Shown piece after piece: positions 51,901 through 63,916 of a DNA stretch of 64,000 nucleotides. Source of the DNA: Paralichthys olivaceus (taxonomy: Eukaryota > Chordata > Actinopteri > Pleuronectiformes > Paralichthyidae); NCBI RefSeq assembly GCF_024713975.1, contig NC_091112.1:6634501-6698500 (forward strand). Direction: 5' to 3'. The notes under the pieces were generated by a model. It was not told the origin of the DNA, did not search any database, and worked only from the letters and a program-made list of their open reading frames with translations. Both the position numbers and the translations under genes were made by a program. Position 1 is the first letter of the stretch, and each line of letters begins with the position of its first letter.

Positions 51901-54900
51901 AATCCTTAAATAATTTTACAATCTCTCTGAAACCCTTTAGTACACATACAACTTTTGACTTGAATCTGTTTATTTTCTTTTTGAGATCTTGCTAATCCAG
52001 ACTGGAGATCAGTGTCGGATGAACCTGCACCTGAGGTGGTGAAGCATCGCCGGCTGTTCTCCAGAGGAGTCGGGAGCAGACCCAGAGCAAACAAGGTAAA
52101 ACCATTTAGAGGAGTTCTCTCCCCTTCCACTTCACTATCTAATATAGCCTGGGCAGACTGTAACTTTGGGGTTTGTGTTAACAAATTTAAACAATACAAA
52201 CTGTTTGAATCCTGTATTTCTTCAACAAATTGCCACTTAAAATAAAGATTTTGACGCACACAAAAAATTATAATTATTTAGACAACAAATAAAAAACAAT
52301 AACTTTCTAATAACAGTTTTGCCCAGGTCTGTATTTGATTCTTTCTCCTTTTCAAATTAATCATCTGTGCTTGAATGAATGATTCTAAAAAAAAAACTGC
52401 TTTAACATTTTACCTGGCTTATCTCCCATTTCTGACTTTTAAGTTTCTCCTCCTTTATAAACACCTTGCATGAACCTAACCTCATGTTTTATAATTAACA
52501 GAAGAATTCAGCTCTGTTCATGGTAAAATGCAATCCCTTTTCCCTTGTGGTAGAAACACACAGCACCCAGTCCGTTCACGTTGTGTTTGAGGCTGTACAT
52601 AATAATGATGGTTGATGATAGTAATATTGATTATCTTTGCTGCACCTGACATTTTGCTTTGGCTGATTGAAGTTGGCATAAACACTAATAAAGCACATCA
52701 TTTATTTCTAACCTTTAAATCTCAAAAGCTTGAATCATCTGTTATGCTGCATAGATTTTATAATCCCTGAGATGCCGCTTGAATTTATTTTTATCTCTAT
52801 TTGTTGGTTGCAAATTTGCAATGCTGTTTGTTATTTGAAGTTATTACATACACATGCATACCCCATAATGAAAATGTTGACATTCTTGACATCATGGTCT
52901 AAGATCATTGCAACTTCGTGTGGTGCTTGTTGTTGTCACAAGCCAATAATCTCATCTTCCTTCACCAAAGTACACTAGTAATAAAGGAAGCCACCATATT
53001 TTGAAGACTGAATGAAGAGGACTGAAACCAACATGTGGTCATGTCAGTGGATTTGTAAACAAAGCAACATGCATCTTTTCCTGGCTTTCCCTTTTCTTAG
53101 CTGCAGATTTGTCCCCTGTGCTAAGTGGAGGATTCTGATGGCAAGTTTCTCAAGGAGCTGAGTGCAACAGAATGTAAACATTGCTTGTGGACAGTTCACA
53201 TAGTTGGTGCAGAGCTCATGCTGATACTAAAAAAACAGGTCATTTCAGGTCATTAGTGGAGACAAACTGTTCAGGAAATGCTGTTACAACATATAAACAT
53301 CTAATTACATCACCTGCATGAATGTTATCATGCATGCAGCTTTTGAAAATGCAGATATAAATACCTGGACGTACATACAATGCAGTTCTAAACAGTCTGT
53401 ATGTGTGTCATTGGTTTCATGACTGTCGTCTGGGTGTTGGTACACACTTGCAGGAAAATACTTTAAGATATGGGAGACTTAAAATGAATATCTCCTTTAA
53501 AAAAAAAAGATTAGGAATCTGCTGCCTGATATGCTAATGTTTATGTATAGAGAGAACAACACCATGCATTTTGCCATGAAGCTGACTTTCTTGACTAGTG
53601 GCTTTGTTTGGTCATTAACTGGCAGTATCTATTTCCTCAAGACTTAAATTCTTCACACATTTGTTCTTTTACACCTCAGATAACCTCTTTGCAATCTACT
53701 GGATGCTAAATTCTTTTCTCACCTATCATTCTTGGCTATCACCCTGGAAGTTGTAGTTCTCCTCCCCCTTTTCTGTCACTTTGGCTACTGCCGGTCGCCG
53801 CCTCTGCATGCCACTGGTATTGGTGTCACTATGGAACCTGTCTTGCTGGTTGGCTTAGGCAGTCCCCTCCTTCACAGGAACAGGAGAACATGGCAGAGAC
53901 GGAGGACAGAGAAACTTTCCCTGAAACCAGCCGAACCAGAAGCCCAATGCCGAAGCGGCAGCTACAAATACATTTACACCGTCTGCCTGATTTTATCCTG
54001 CAGGCTGCTCTGTCTCAGCAGTTGCCCTGTTGTCTGGATTGGCCTATGGCACTGTCGCATCCAATGCTGTCGCACCTTTTAACACAGACTCCTAATTCCT
54101 GTTCATCACAGGCCACAGCACAGTCTCCTCCAGAACTGTCCGAACATGTAACACAGGACGTTATTTCATGTTCATCACAGGCCATGACACCCAGACCCCC
54201 TGACAGACAGACTGATATTTCACCTTCATCACAGGCTAAAACACAGTCCCCATTAGCATTATCCCAACTATTAACACAGACCACTATATCAGAGTCTTCG
54301 CCCTCCACCACTCAATTTCCTCCTGAATTGTCCCAGTCTGTAACACTGCGCACTATTTCACATTCATCTCAGGTCTCAACACAGTCTCCTGAAGAATTGT
54401 CCCAGCATGTAACACATCCTGCTTCTCCACTTTCATCACATGCCTCAACAGACCATCAACAGAAAACTCTGCGGTTACGTTTGCACCATTTGCCCCAGTC
54501 TGTGGTGCAGTCAGCATTAAGCCAACCTATATCAGCATCCTCATTTCAACAGTCTCAGTGCCCACTGCACTCAGCTCAGATAGAGATTTCAAAAAAGTTG
54601 TGTTGTCATGAACGCCCAGAGTCTGAGGTGCTGCACCCGGAGGTGTTGACTGAGACATACAGAGCTAACAAAGATGAAACTGTGCCAGTGCCGTCTCAGA
54701 CTGTTGATCCAGAAACAGACTTGCAGGAGGGCAAACAAGATGAGCAAGAAGACGTACGAGCAGATCCAACTGAAGAGGAGAAGGAGGACATTCCTGTCAA
54801 AGGGACAGTGCGGAAAAACTGTCCAACAACTGACACGCAATATGTCCTTCATTCCCAGAATCCTGCAGAGTGTGCATCAGTGAACACCCTGACGGGGTTA

Positions 54901-57900
54901 ACTAATGGACTTCCCCATAAGGGCCTGTTGCAGAACAAGCACAAGATCCACGTGGACTTCAAGGTGGGTGTTTGCATTAGAGCTATGTGGCAGGAAAGTT
55001 GTTTTACAAATGTCCAGCAAATATTTAGATTTGACAAGTTCCTGTTGGTATAAATAAGAAAATTGCTTTTCTTCTGGTTAATAAGGGTCTCGAGCATTTT
55101 CATCCTTTGTAGCTTGTAGTTTGGCTGGTTCCACACATTTTAATTCAAATTTAAAAGCTTGGTCATCTTCAAACTAAAAACTTTTGACTTGCGTCTGTCA
55201 GGAGGACTGCGCTGTTCAGAATGTGTGGCTCATGGGCGGCCTCAGTGTCCTCACATCTGTGCCGACCACTCCACAACCTGTCTGTCTGCTCTGCGCCAGT
55301 AAAGGGCGACATGAGGTAATTTATATTTTCAATATTCTGTGGCTGAATTCCACTCATTACAAGTGTAGTTGTAAATTAGTCTTTTGCCCCCCCCACAGTT
55401 GATCTTCTGCCAGATCTGCTGTGAGCCTTTCCACAGTTTCTGCCTCTCACCGGAGGAGCGCCCCCAGGGGGAGAACAAGGAGAACTGGTGCTGCAGGCGG
55501 TGCAAATTTTGTCACGTTTGCGGGCGAAAAAGCAAAAGCACGAAGGTATTTAACCACAGCAGACTCATCACGACATCTACGTATCTGTGATCTTTGCTGA
55601 AAACTGAAACAGAAATGTAGTGTCAAGACTTTGGATGAGGTATTATTTGTTATAAAGTGTCATCTTCTATAGACAGCACATAAAGGAAATAACTGCAAGA
55701 GTTTATATTTGACAGAGGTTTTAGCCTCTCTGATAACCACAGCTCTCTTTTATTATTTGACCTCTCTCTCTCTCTCTCCCTCTCTGTGTGTTTTTTCCTT
55801 CTTCTAGCCTGTGTTGCAGTGCAAAAGATGCCAAACCTCCTACCATCCTTCCTGTTTGGGACCAACATACCCTAAACCTATGAACTGCAGCTTGCCATGG
55901 GTATTTAATTTAACCTTAATCTTCTTGCATGGTCATAAAAAAAATTCACAAATGTCTTAAAATGTTAAATGGTACTTTTATCCACTTAAAACCTTAATTT
56001 AAAAAAGTTAGTACAAAGTAACAGTTCATCAAGAAACTCGGAGGAATAATCCTCTTTGGACTTTCTGTGTGCTATTTTCTAACTTTGTTGTGTTTGTGTA
56101 GGTGTGCATGACGTGCATTCGGTGTAAAAGCTGCGGTGTGACTCCTGGAAAGTCCTGGGACTTGTCCTGGAACCATGAGCAGGATCTGTGCCCCGACTGC
56201 ACTTCTCTCCACAATAAAGGTAAAGACCAAGACAGACAGCAGTGTTTCCTGAAGTCTTTAGAGTGTGGATTAAATGACTTTGTTATGAGCTAACCAAACA
56301 AGTCCAGTGTTGCTCAGAGAGATGACTTGGATTTGTACTACCTGTATACACTGTTGGTTTGTATTTGTGTGACACTAATTATTTTAATATCATCAGGTAA
56401 TTTTTGTACGGTCTGCCACAAGTGCTACAACGACAGCAGCCAACACGCACAGATGATTCAGTGTTCAGAATGCAGCCACTGGATTCATTACAAATGTGAA
56501 GGACTTTCGGGTGAGTAATGTTTATTTATAAATGGGCTTTAATTCAAACCAAAAATGAAATAAATACGTAAATAGACACATAGAAAGATGTAGTACATAG
56601 TTTTATTGTAGGTCTAATCTTAACCAAATGTTCAACATGATTTATAGTCTTTAAAAAGTTAATATATTACTGATAACTGGATAGTATTTCTGAAGACGAA
56701 TCATACAACATTTACCCAATCTTATATTTAAAAAAAAAAAAAATCTTTCTATGTGTTATCTGTGTGATTGCAGAGGAGCTGTGTGGTTTGCTGTCGAGCC
56801 AACCAGAGGAGATGGATTTCACTTGTTCACCCTGCAGCCAGCACCAGAGTGAACACAGCTGCTTGAAGGAGGAGCTGCAGATCAGGCTGATCGCCGGGCT
56901 TGAGATGGTGCTCACTGACCTCCTCTCCAATGATACCACCAAGCACCTACTTATCTGTGAAGCGGTAAGAGATAGTGCAGCCACTGGTGCTTATGAATAT
57001 CAGTTTATGTAATAAAAAAAAAATTCAGCTGTTTTATTTAACGTGGTTATCTTTGTCTTTCAGTGTCGGAAAACAAACGACTCAGGGTTTTTTAGGGAAC
57101 AGCGACCAGTCTGTGATCTGCAAGTGATGGAGAAGAAGTTTGAAGAGGGAGGGTACACCTCAATAGTGAGTTTATTCTTCGTTATAATCTGATTGTTCTG
57201 TTATTCACTCACCACATTTAGCTCAGTAAAATCAATGAAAAAAGGCAATTTTACAAAGTTATGACAGTAATTTTTTCAAACTCACTTTTGTTTGATGCTC
57301 TGGATCAAACTCTTGACCCCCTTTTATTTTTTTTTCTCACCTACTCAGAAAGCGTTCCATACAGATGTCATCTCTGTGATGAGGAGGCGGCTGAAGGAGG
57401 AAGAGCTTTTCCCTGAGGATCAGAGGCCAACTACTCAGGCCGAGGCACACTATGTCAAAGTAAGCTTACCTCTAAAACTAAAACATAATAGTTTATTCTG
57501 AAGTAATGTCCAAGAATAGACACTGTCCTTCACAATTTAACAAATGTTTTCCTCTCATCTTACATTTCTTACTTCTGACAGTTGTTGGAGCAGATTTTCA
57601 CTTGGTTTCCTTCACCTATTCTAAAGACATGGAACTTATTCTCTGATGAATTTCCAAGGTAAATGTTTCCACATGAGTGTTATAGTATAGTTGAAGCTTT
57701 AGGTGTTAATGCTAAATGAATGTGATTTAAATAGATACTGAGGACTTTGTCATAGATTGAGAGCTGTTTCAAATCGCTCCTCTGTTTCACTGTTCATCTC
57801 CTTCACTCTACAGTGGCATGCTCCCTGAGGCCGTCCTTCCACCATCTAAGGAGCACAGCTATGCACAGTGGCTGGAGAGGACATACCAGCTCGAGGAGTC

Positions 57901-60900
57901 CAGGGGCCCACCAGTGGGAAAATCCGACTCTCTGCTATCCTCACTCACTACACAGCAGTGTGGTGCATCCCACAGCCTCCCTCTGCATTCACATGGTATG
58001 GAAACTGCTGTTGTCTGTTCTGTATCATTTCAGGAATGTGATCTTAGCCAGAACCTCTCAACATACAGTCACAGTGGATTTGATCCTGAGTCGAAGATCA
58101 CATCGGTGCAGTTTACCGCACTTTTAAAAGCAAAAAGAATGTTGTATATTTTAGCTGTATTAATGTATTAAAGTAGTTTTTCTCTAGTTTCAAACCTGTG
58201 TTCATTTGGTTCTCTCCCCTCACAGGTGTAAAGGTGAAATCTATCAGGACTGGAGATGTGAGGCAGTGTGCACTGTGCCAACAATATGGAGACTCTGCTC
58301 CTGCAGTGAGTTGATTCACAATCATTGTTGTTTTCTTTACCTTAGAACTGGCTCTTCATATTTAAATACTTTATATTTACTTCATGAGCACGTCCTCCAT
58401 ACGGAGATCACCATGTTTTTTACGTTAACCCAAACTAAACCCCTTTTGAGTTTTTATAACGACTGACGCTACCACAGGTTCTCTTTAGGCAGAGGGAGGG
58501 TGAGGTGACGGGTATTCAGCTGCAACAAGACTCTTCACCCACTAAACCTTTAAGAAACCTTTAAATTCAGTAAAAAACAATAATAACAGATAATCAATAC
58601 TGTAGCAAATTAATCAAGGAGTTGTTTTAACACCCTTCAGTGTTTTTCACACACAGAGTCAAATCTTTGAAACAAGCTGGCTTATATTTCAGCTGTCCTG
58701 GGTTGACTGCTCAATGTTGCTCATATAAACATGGTCATTGTCTGCTGTTCATTGAGTGATCTGAATGTGATTTTCCTGACAGGATGCGGGACGGCTGTTA
58801 TACTTGGGGCAGAATGAATGGGCGCACATTAACTGCTGCCTTTGGTCTGCAGAGGTGTATGAGGACAACGGTGCTCTTTTGCAAGTGCACAGTGCTGTCT
58901 CAAGAGGGCGCCACCTGGTAAGCTGTTGTCTGGACATTTGTTAATACAGCTCCAAGTGTTCCAGTTTGCACAAGTTGCATAACTCCGTGACAAACTTGTA
59001 TGTGTTTATTAACTTGAATGTTTTTGTCCTTCATTCTCCAGCGCTGTGATCGCTGTGGACAGTCAGGGGCGACTGTGGGCTGCTGTCTCGCCACCTGCCA
59101 GAGTAATTTCCATTTCATGTGTGCTCGTGCCCAGAGCTGTGTGTTTCAGCAGGACAGGAAGATGTACTGCTGCAAACACAGGGATCTTGTCAGTGCAAAG
59201 GTATGAACACAGTTTCCTCTAATCTCTTTCTGATTACCTGTTAAATGTTTGTGCGTTGTACTGATGTATGATTTACTGTGCCTCTACAGGTGGTTTCTGG
59301 GGAAGGGTTTGAAGTCCCTCGACGGGTGTACGTAGACTTTGAGGGGATTACATTCAGAAGAAAGTTCCTCACGGGCCTAGAGCCAGAAACCATAAACATG
59401 ACCATAGGTAAACATATCTGGGTGTTGGGTCTTGACTACAGTACTGAGGTTGTGTCTTCATCAGGACAATATGCTCAACCCCATCATTCATTTTTTATTT
59501 TCCAGGCTCTTTGCAGATTCAGAAACTTGGTGTGTTGACAGAGCTGTCCTCTAATGGGAGAATGCTGTATCCTGTCGGCTATCAGTAAGTGGCCATTGTC
59601 ATTATAAAGCCATACTCAGGTAATTTAAGAGTGGTTTAGGGAGTCTGCTGCTGCTGTAGCATCCTTATTGTTCTCAAAATGACAAATCCATTTATTCTTT
59701 AGATGTTCTCGGTTGTACTGGAGCACTGTGGACCCCCGCAGGCGCTGTAAGTACACCTGTAAGGTGACAGAAGTGAGCACTCCTCTCCCCGGTGAGGAAC
59801 AGGATCTGAGATGGGACAAGGAGGAGAATCACACCATCGTCCACAGTCCCAAACACCACAGAGGTGAGGAGGACTGTACAGATTGAACTATTAACACTGA
59901 GAGCAGTGACACAATTAAAACAGTAAAGATTTTACTGAAAACTGTCTATATCAGCACATTTGTGTTTTCTTCTTTGAAAGATATGGAGTCTCCAGATCAT
60001 TTGAGCTCCTCTTCCAGCCCGATAAAGTCCACTACCCCATCACCCAACTCTAAAGTGCACAACACACCTGGGTCCAAAAGTCCTGGTTATACACAGACCA
60101 GAAGACCAGCAGGAGGATCATCCCGACCTCTCCCATCACCAGGTAAATGTTTAGACACACATTTTTACTTGTTTTGATCATTTATTCTTGCAAATGCATT
60201 TTCTGCATGTTAGATGTGCTTTTTCTTTGTGTATTCACTCACTCTTGTCGTTTATTTTTTGCTTTCAGGATCCGCTCCCCCCAAATCTCATCACATCCTG
60301 ACACTGAGGGATCTGGAGGAAACCCGTCGGCCTCGCAGACTCTCATCGAGAAGCCGCTGTAGCTCCTCCCCAACAGACAGTGATCCAACTGTTCCGATGA
60401 CTCTCCGCTCAGGGGGCACTGTCCATTCCAGATGTGCACTGTTCAATTCCCCACCAAGGTCATCAAGTGCTGCACCTGTCTCACCTCCTCTGTCACAACA
60501 AAACTCCACATCACCTGTATGGAGCTCCCCGCCTAGATCCAACTCCAGCATCACTACAGGGATGTCACCTCGGCAAGCAGTCATCACGCACTCCCCCAAA
60601 GGGAGACAGAGCTTTAAAATCACCACTCCGGTCTCTGCGGAGGTTCCCCAAGACTTCCTGGCATCGTCCGAGGCAGAAGACGCAGCCGTGGCCACAACCA
60701 ACGGGATCTCACTCGCCCCTGAAAACTTGGAAGAGGAAGTTGCCAGCCTGATGTCCCAGGAGCTGCCTTATACTGTGTTCGACACTGACACAGAGGTGGC
60801 AGTAGCCTCCATGCTGAATGCGAAGCTTGAGTTCGATGAAGCTCTGCTCACGGAGAATGTGGTGCTTCACTGCGGAGCACACGGCGGTAGAGGAGAGGTG

Positions 60901-63900
60901 GAAGGTGCAGTGCAGGATGTGGAAATGCAGGAACAGAATCAGGAGAATGACTCTGAAGATGAAGACTCAAGCCATTACTTAAAGTTTTCTCGTACTGTGG
61001 TGTGTGAAGCAGCGAGTGGCTCCGATGCCTCTGGTCAGCTCCCCTCAGCACAGTCGATCTCACAGTTGGATGGAGCAGACAGCGGGTCAGAGAGCGATGA
61101 AAGTGAAGTGAGCAGCGATGAAGCGCCGGACACTAAAATCCACACCAATAATAAAAATACACCAACTAAACAGCTGACCATTGCTCTCAAGAGGCTGGAG
61201 TCGATTTACACTGTGTCACACTCGACAGTCCAACAAGCAACAACTCAGCCAGAGATTCAAGAAAACCTACCACCGTCTGCACTTCTCGAGTCAGATTACG
61301 CAGAGGATGACACTTCGCTTCAGGAGGAAGAGGTCCCCATGAGCTCAGATATGCTAGCATCTCAAAATGAGGTGTTTTTGGATTCAACTACAGGCCATTT
61401 TATTTCTGCTGACGACGGCTCTATAGTTTACCCAAGTACCATTGAAGAAGATAAAGAGGACACTACCTCATCAGCTGACTCAGTTGAAGGATATAAAGAT
61501 GATTTAAACGACCCCGACTACTCGCCAGAATCTACAACCAAAAAATCTCCTATAATGATGAAAACCTTCGTTATGAAGACAAAACATCCCACACCACACC
61601 TCAAACACTTCTCGCCAAAACCATGTCTCCAGCCAGAGCATAATTTCAAACTTCTGTTGCCCCATCAGGCAGAAAGTAATGTGTCTGTTTCACCTGCTGC
61701 TGCCACTTTGTGTGCAGTCCCACGCACAGTCACATCTCCCATTATGATCAATGGTTTAAATGCTTTACCTGTGCAGCCTGGTGCCAAACATAGAACCTTC
61801 GCCATCCGCCTAAACAACTCCAGACCGGGAAGTCAGCAGCAGCAGGCAGGGACTGCCAGTCAGGCTGCAGCTTCTAACTCCTCCTCGACCCCGGCCGCAG
61901 CTCCTGTCCCTCAAGTCTTGCTGGTCAACCGCCAAGGACAGATTCTCGTCAAAGACCCGAAATCAAACACTTACCAGTCTCTCGATTCAAATTCTCCTGC
62001 TTACGCTAAGATAAGCCAGATAGCCAAGCTTCTCCACAGTCGTAACACTTTGCAGCGCTCTGTCCCTCGTGTCATCATAAAGCCTCGCTCCAACCTCTCT
62101 GCCACAAACGCCCCTCCTGCCAGTAACCACACACCAACAACAACCGAGAGAAAAATCATCGTCAGAGTGATGCCTGTGAAAAACAGCGGGGCTCCCACAG
62201 CTCCTGTTAGAGTGCACAATGCTCCTGATACTAGTTTCTCCAACATGGAAGAAAGCACAGCTCAGGCCATCATCGACAGAGCCATGGCGACGCACCGCGA
62301 CTCGTCAAGGACAAAACCAAACATACTCAGTCACATTCGGCAGCCAAAGGCTAGAGTGTCCCAGTTTCAGGACGCAGAGAACTCGGATCAGTCTCCAGCT
62401 GCACGCTCAGAGTCTCCCAGTGGTTTAATCTGTGAACCAAATTTGAACTTGCAACCAAAAGCTGCCTCATCACGCCACCAGGAGAAAGTTAAGAGAGTCT
62501 TAACAACTGAAAAGCCCTCAAAGAAGAAATCCAAGATTGACTTCTTGATGGATACAGCAAGTGAGCTGGATAAGGTTAATGAAGCCAGGTATGGGAAGAT
62601 TTCTAATTCTTTTCTTGACTGATTCCTTACTGGGCCATGAGAGTTAAAAGCCTAAATATAAAATACGTTGTGTTGATTTCATGCAGCAGATTGAGTGGTG
62701 TGAGAATAAAAGCTCCGAGCACGAAAGACGTTTTCGATCTAGATCAGGAGAACACTTCTGAGCTGCTGAGAATCCCTGCTCCACCTCTGCCCCAACCCTC
62801 TAGGTTTGTTCCACATCAAACATCCTCATTTATAGTCTTGTTACTATTCTAACAGATGTTTACACAACTCTATTCTAACATAAGTAGAATAAATATTCAG
62901 GACAGCTTATAAGTTTAAAGAGTGCATTAGCAATATATACAAAATTTTTGTACACTAATAAAAAACTTTTTTGCCTCATCTTTCTCCTCAGACAATCTCA
63001 GGTTGAGAGTTCATCCGCACAAACCAACACACAGAGCGACGAGAGTAAAACACACATGTGGGTCAGCGCTCGCCATTGTGACCTGTCTGAATGGGGCCCT
63101 TATACAGGTTTGTGACAAAAAAAAAAAAAAATCTGTTAAAAAACATCTGGAGTCAAATCCCTTTGTTTTGAGAATATATCTTTTTTCAAATTTTCCTTAC
63201 AAACTGTAATTATTAAAAATCTAATTAGGCTGAATTATTAAGCCCCTCAGGAAATTTTGTACATAACCCTTTTTTTGTAATTACATTTAATTCCATAGGT
63301 TTCAGCTCAGACGAAGATGCTCCTCCACCTAAACATAAAAAGAGGATGTACATGAACCAGCCTCACCTGCGCTTTGAAATCACCAGTGATGATGGATTTA
63401 GTGTTAAAGCAAACAGCATCGAGGGTAAGGGCTGTTTAGTGACTGTGCTGTTTGACTGGCTTATGATTTTTAGAATTCCATAAACTCTTAATATCATTCT
63501 GTTCTAGTTTGAATATGTAACAGCCGGGAAAACCTGAAGAACTGCTCTTCTGGATTCATGTTTTAGTTTTAACGATTAAGAGGAGTATAAATAAGAAAGT
63601 CAGTCTTGTGGATGTGCAGCGTTGCAGAACTCCCACACCTCCCTCATCTCTTTCCTCCCTCAGTCGCCTGGCGTGCTGTGATTGATGGTGTCCTTGAAGC
63701 TCGTGCTGGCTTCCATCTGAAGCAGCTGCCGCTGGGTGGGATGAGCGGGCCGCGGGTGCTCGGTGTCGTCCACGATGCCGTCATCTTCCTGCTGGAGCAA
63801 CTGCAGGGGGCCACGAACTGCAAATACCACCGCTTCCGCTTCCACCGCTGTGATGCCATCGAGGAAGAGCTTCCCCTCAACCCAAGTGGCTGCGCCCGAA

Positions 63901-63916
63901 CTGAAATCTACACAAG
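42925..63916 (+). CDS. kmt2b: histone-lysine N-methyltransferase 2B (MLL2/4 type), 3' partial
   Basis: Nuclear H3K4 methyltransferase, the scaffold of a COMPASS-like complex with menin, WDR5, RBBP5, ASH2L and DPY30. Thirty-two phase-consistent coding exons are in the window, about 3,007 residues; the WIN motif and SET domain lie past the right edge. Human KMT2B is 2,715 residues in all, so this protein is longer, chiefly in the regions at 45532-46987, 53878-54963 and 60269-62588. Order: menin-binding RFPGRP (residues 26-31); conserved EEDFPGF; SSRVIKTPKRF; LLKKAKVQLIKIDQQ; RIKHVCRAAAVALGQPRAMVP; CXXC (about 780-830); tandem repeats (about 1018-1150); PHD1-3 (1317-1511); bromo-like region; extended PHD (1733-1857); FYRN; a long low-complexity region; FYRC. 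The conserved N-terminal block and the VKHVC-type pre-CXXC segment match KMT2B rather than KMT2A. No RGRP AT-hook core is seen where mammalian KMT2B has three AT-hooks. Fish carry kmt2ba and kmt2bb; which one this is stays open. Confidence 0.95.
43503..43750. repeat. (CA)n microsatellites in kmt2b intron 1
   Basis: A CA run near 43503-43520 and a longer interrupted CA-rich tract at 43682-43750. Minus-strand open frames across it (repeated VCVCV) are artefacts of the repeat. Confidence 0.9.
47046..47094 (+). mobile_element. retroposon 3'-tail relic in kmt2b intron 2
   Basis: AAATTTCCCTCTGGATCAAT AAAG followed by ATCTATCTATCC. This is the same ending as at 21534-21592 and lies 60 bases downstream of the exon 2 donor. 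Confidence 0.55.
50516..52095 (+). other. kmt2b: kmt2b CXXC zinc finger and following exons
   Basis: Exons 50516-50786, 51148-51209, 51382-51630 and 51986-52095. The CXXC finger binds unmethylated CpG DNA and is fully formed: CRRCKGCLIEVDCAKCVNCLD, then KPKFGGPNTKRQCC, closing with YRKC in the next exon. It is preceded by an acidic run (DDDDDVSD) and a strongly basic stretch. The last exon has two in-frame acceptors, ending at 51985 and 52000. The former has the better pyrimidine tract. Confidence 0.9.
53878..54963 (+). other. kmt2b: kmt2b lineage-expanded exon between CXXC and PHD1
   Basis: A single 1,086-base exon coding 362 residues that ends in the conserved HKIHVDFK joining the PHD region. 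The corresponding human stretch is under 100 residues. It contains a tandem repeat array (54067-54464) flanked by two copies of a leucine-rich motif: LHRLPDFILQAALSQ from about 53974 and LHHLPQSVVQSALSQ from about 54480. The tail is acidic. Confidence 0.85.
54067..54464 (+). repeat. kmt2b: coding tandem repeat, unit about 69 bp (23 residues)
   Basis: About six units of the form L-S-x-x-V/L-T-x-x-x-I-S-x-S-S-Q-x-x-T-Q-S-P-P-E, for example LSQSVTLRTISHSSQVSTQ and LSEHVTQDVISCSSQAMTP. One unit is shortened to 18 residues. The frame is kept throughout. Confidence 0.85.
55202..57165 (+). other. kmt2b: kmt2b PHD1-3 exons and start of bromo-like region
   Basis: Exons 55202-55315, 55399-55545, 55808-55900, 56102-56219, 56397-56510, 56774-56964 and 57064-57165. 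The first begins EDCAVQNVWLMGGLSVLTSV, as in human. Cysteine/histidine patterns CLLCASKG..CQICCEPFHSFC..WCCRRCKFCHVCGR, CKRCQTSYHPSC and CHKC..CSECSHWIHYKCEGLS give three PHD fingers. In the MLL family the third reads H3K4me3. Confidence 0.93.
55763..55786. repeat. (CT)n tract in kmt2b intron
   Basis: CTCTCT run that doubles as part of the pyrimidine tract ahead of the exon starting at 55808. Confidence 0.8.
57349..59863 (+). other. kmt2b: kmt2b bromo-like end, extended PHD and FYRN
   Basis: Exons 57349-57459, 57582-57658, 57814-57995, 58226-58305, 58783-58917, 59042-59200, 59290-59407, 59506-59584 and 59703-59863. PSKEHSYAQW matches the human PSLDHVYAQW. The extended PHD runs CALCQQYGD..LYLGQNEWAHINCCLWSAEVYED..CDRCGQSGATVGCCLATCQSNFHFMCAR. 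FYRN begins VPRRVYVDFEGITFRRKFLTG and continues YPVGYQCSRLYWSTVDPRRRCKY. The FYRN and FYRC halves associate after Taspase 1 cleavage in this family. Confidence 0.93.
59981..63424 (+). other. kmt2b: kmt2b linker exons with Taspase 1 site region
   Basis: Exons 59981-60142, 60269-62588, 62687-62803, 62992-63107 and 63299-63424. The large 2,320-base exon is serine/proline-rich and largely unstructured. It includes QLDGADS at the position of the human Taspase 1 site QLDGVDD (61063-61083). LLVNRQGQILVK matches the human ILVNKLGQVFVK. The acceptor at 62686/62689 is a NAGNAG pair, so an optional single serine can be included. The last exon begins FYRC (HLRFEITSDDGFSVKANSIE). Confidence 0.9.
61063..61083 (+). 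other. kmt2b: putative Taspase 1 cleavage site QLDGADS
   Basis: The family consensus is Q-(F/I/L/V)-D-G-x-D-D with cleavage between D and G. Here the last aspartate is serine. The following sequence is acidic (ESDESEVSSDEAPD). Confidence 0.7.
63664..63916 (+). other. kmt2b: kmt2b FYRC exon (last exon in window)
   Basis: VAWRAVIDGVLEAR, GGMSGPRVLGVVHDAVIFLLEQL and LNPSGCARTEIYTR align with the human AWRTLIEKVQEAR, MSGARLLGIHHDAVIFLAEQL and LNPHGAARAEVYLR. The donor GTACCA follows at 63917. The next exons (WIN motif, SET) are outside the window. Confidence 0.93.
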
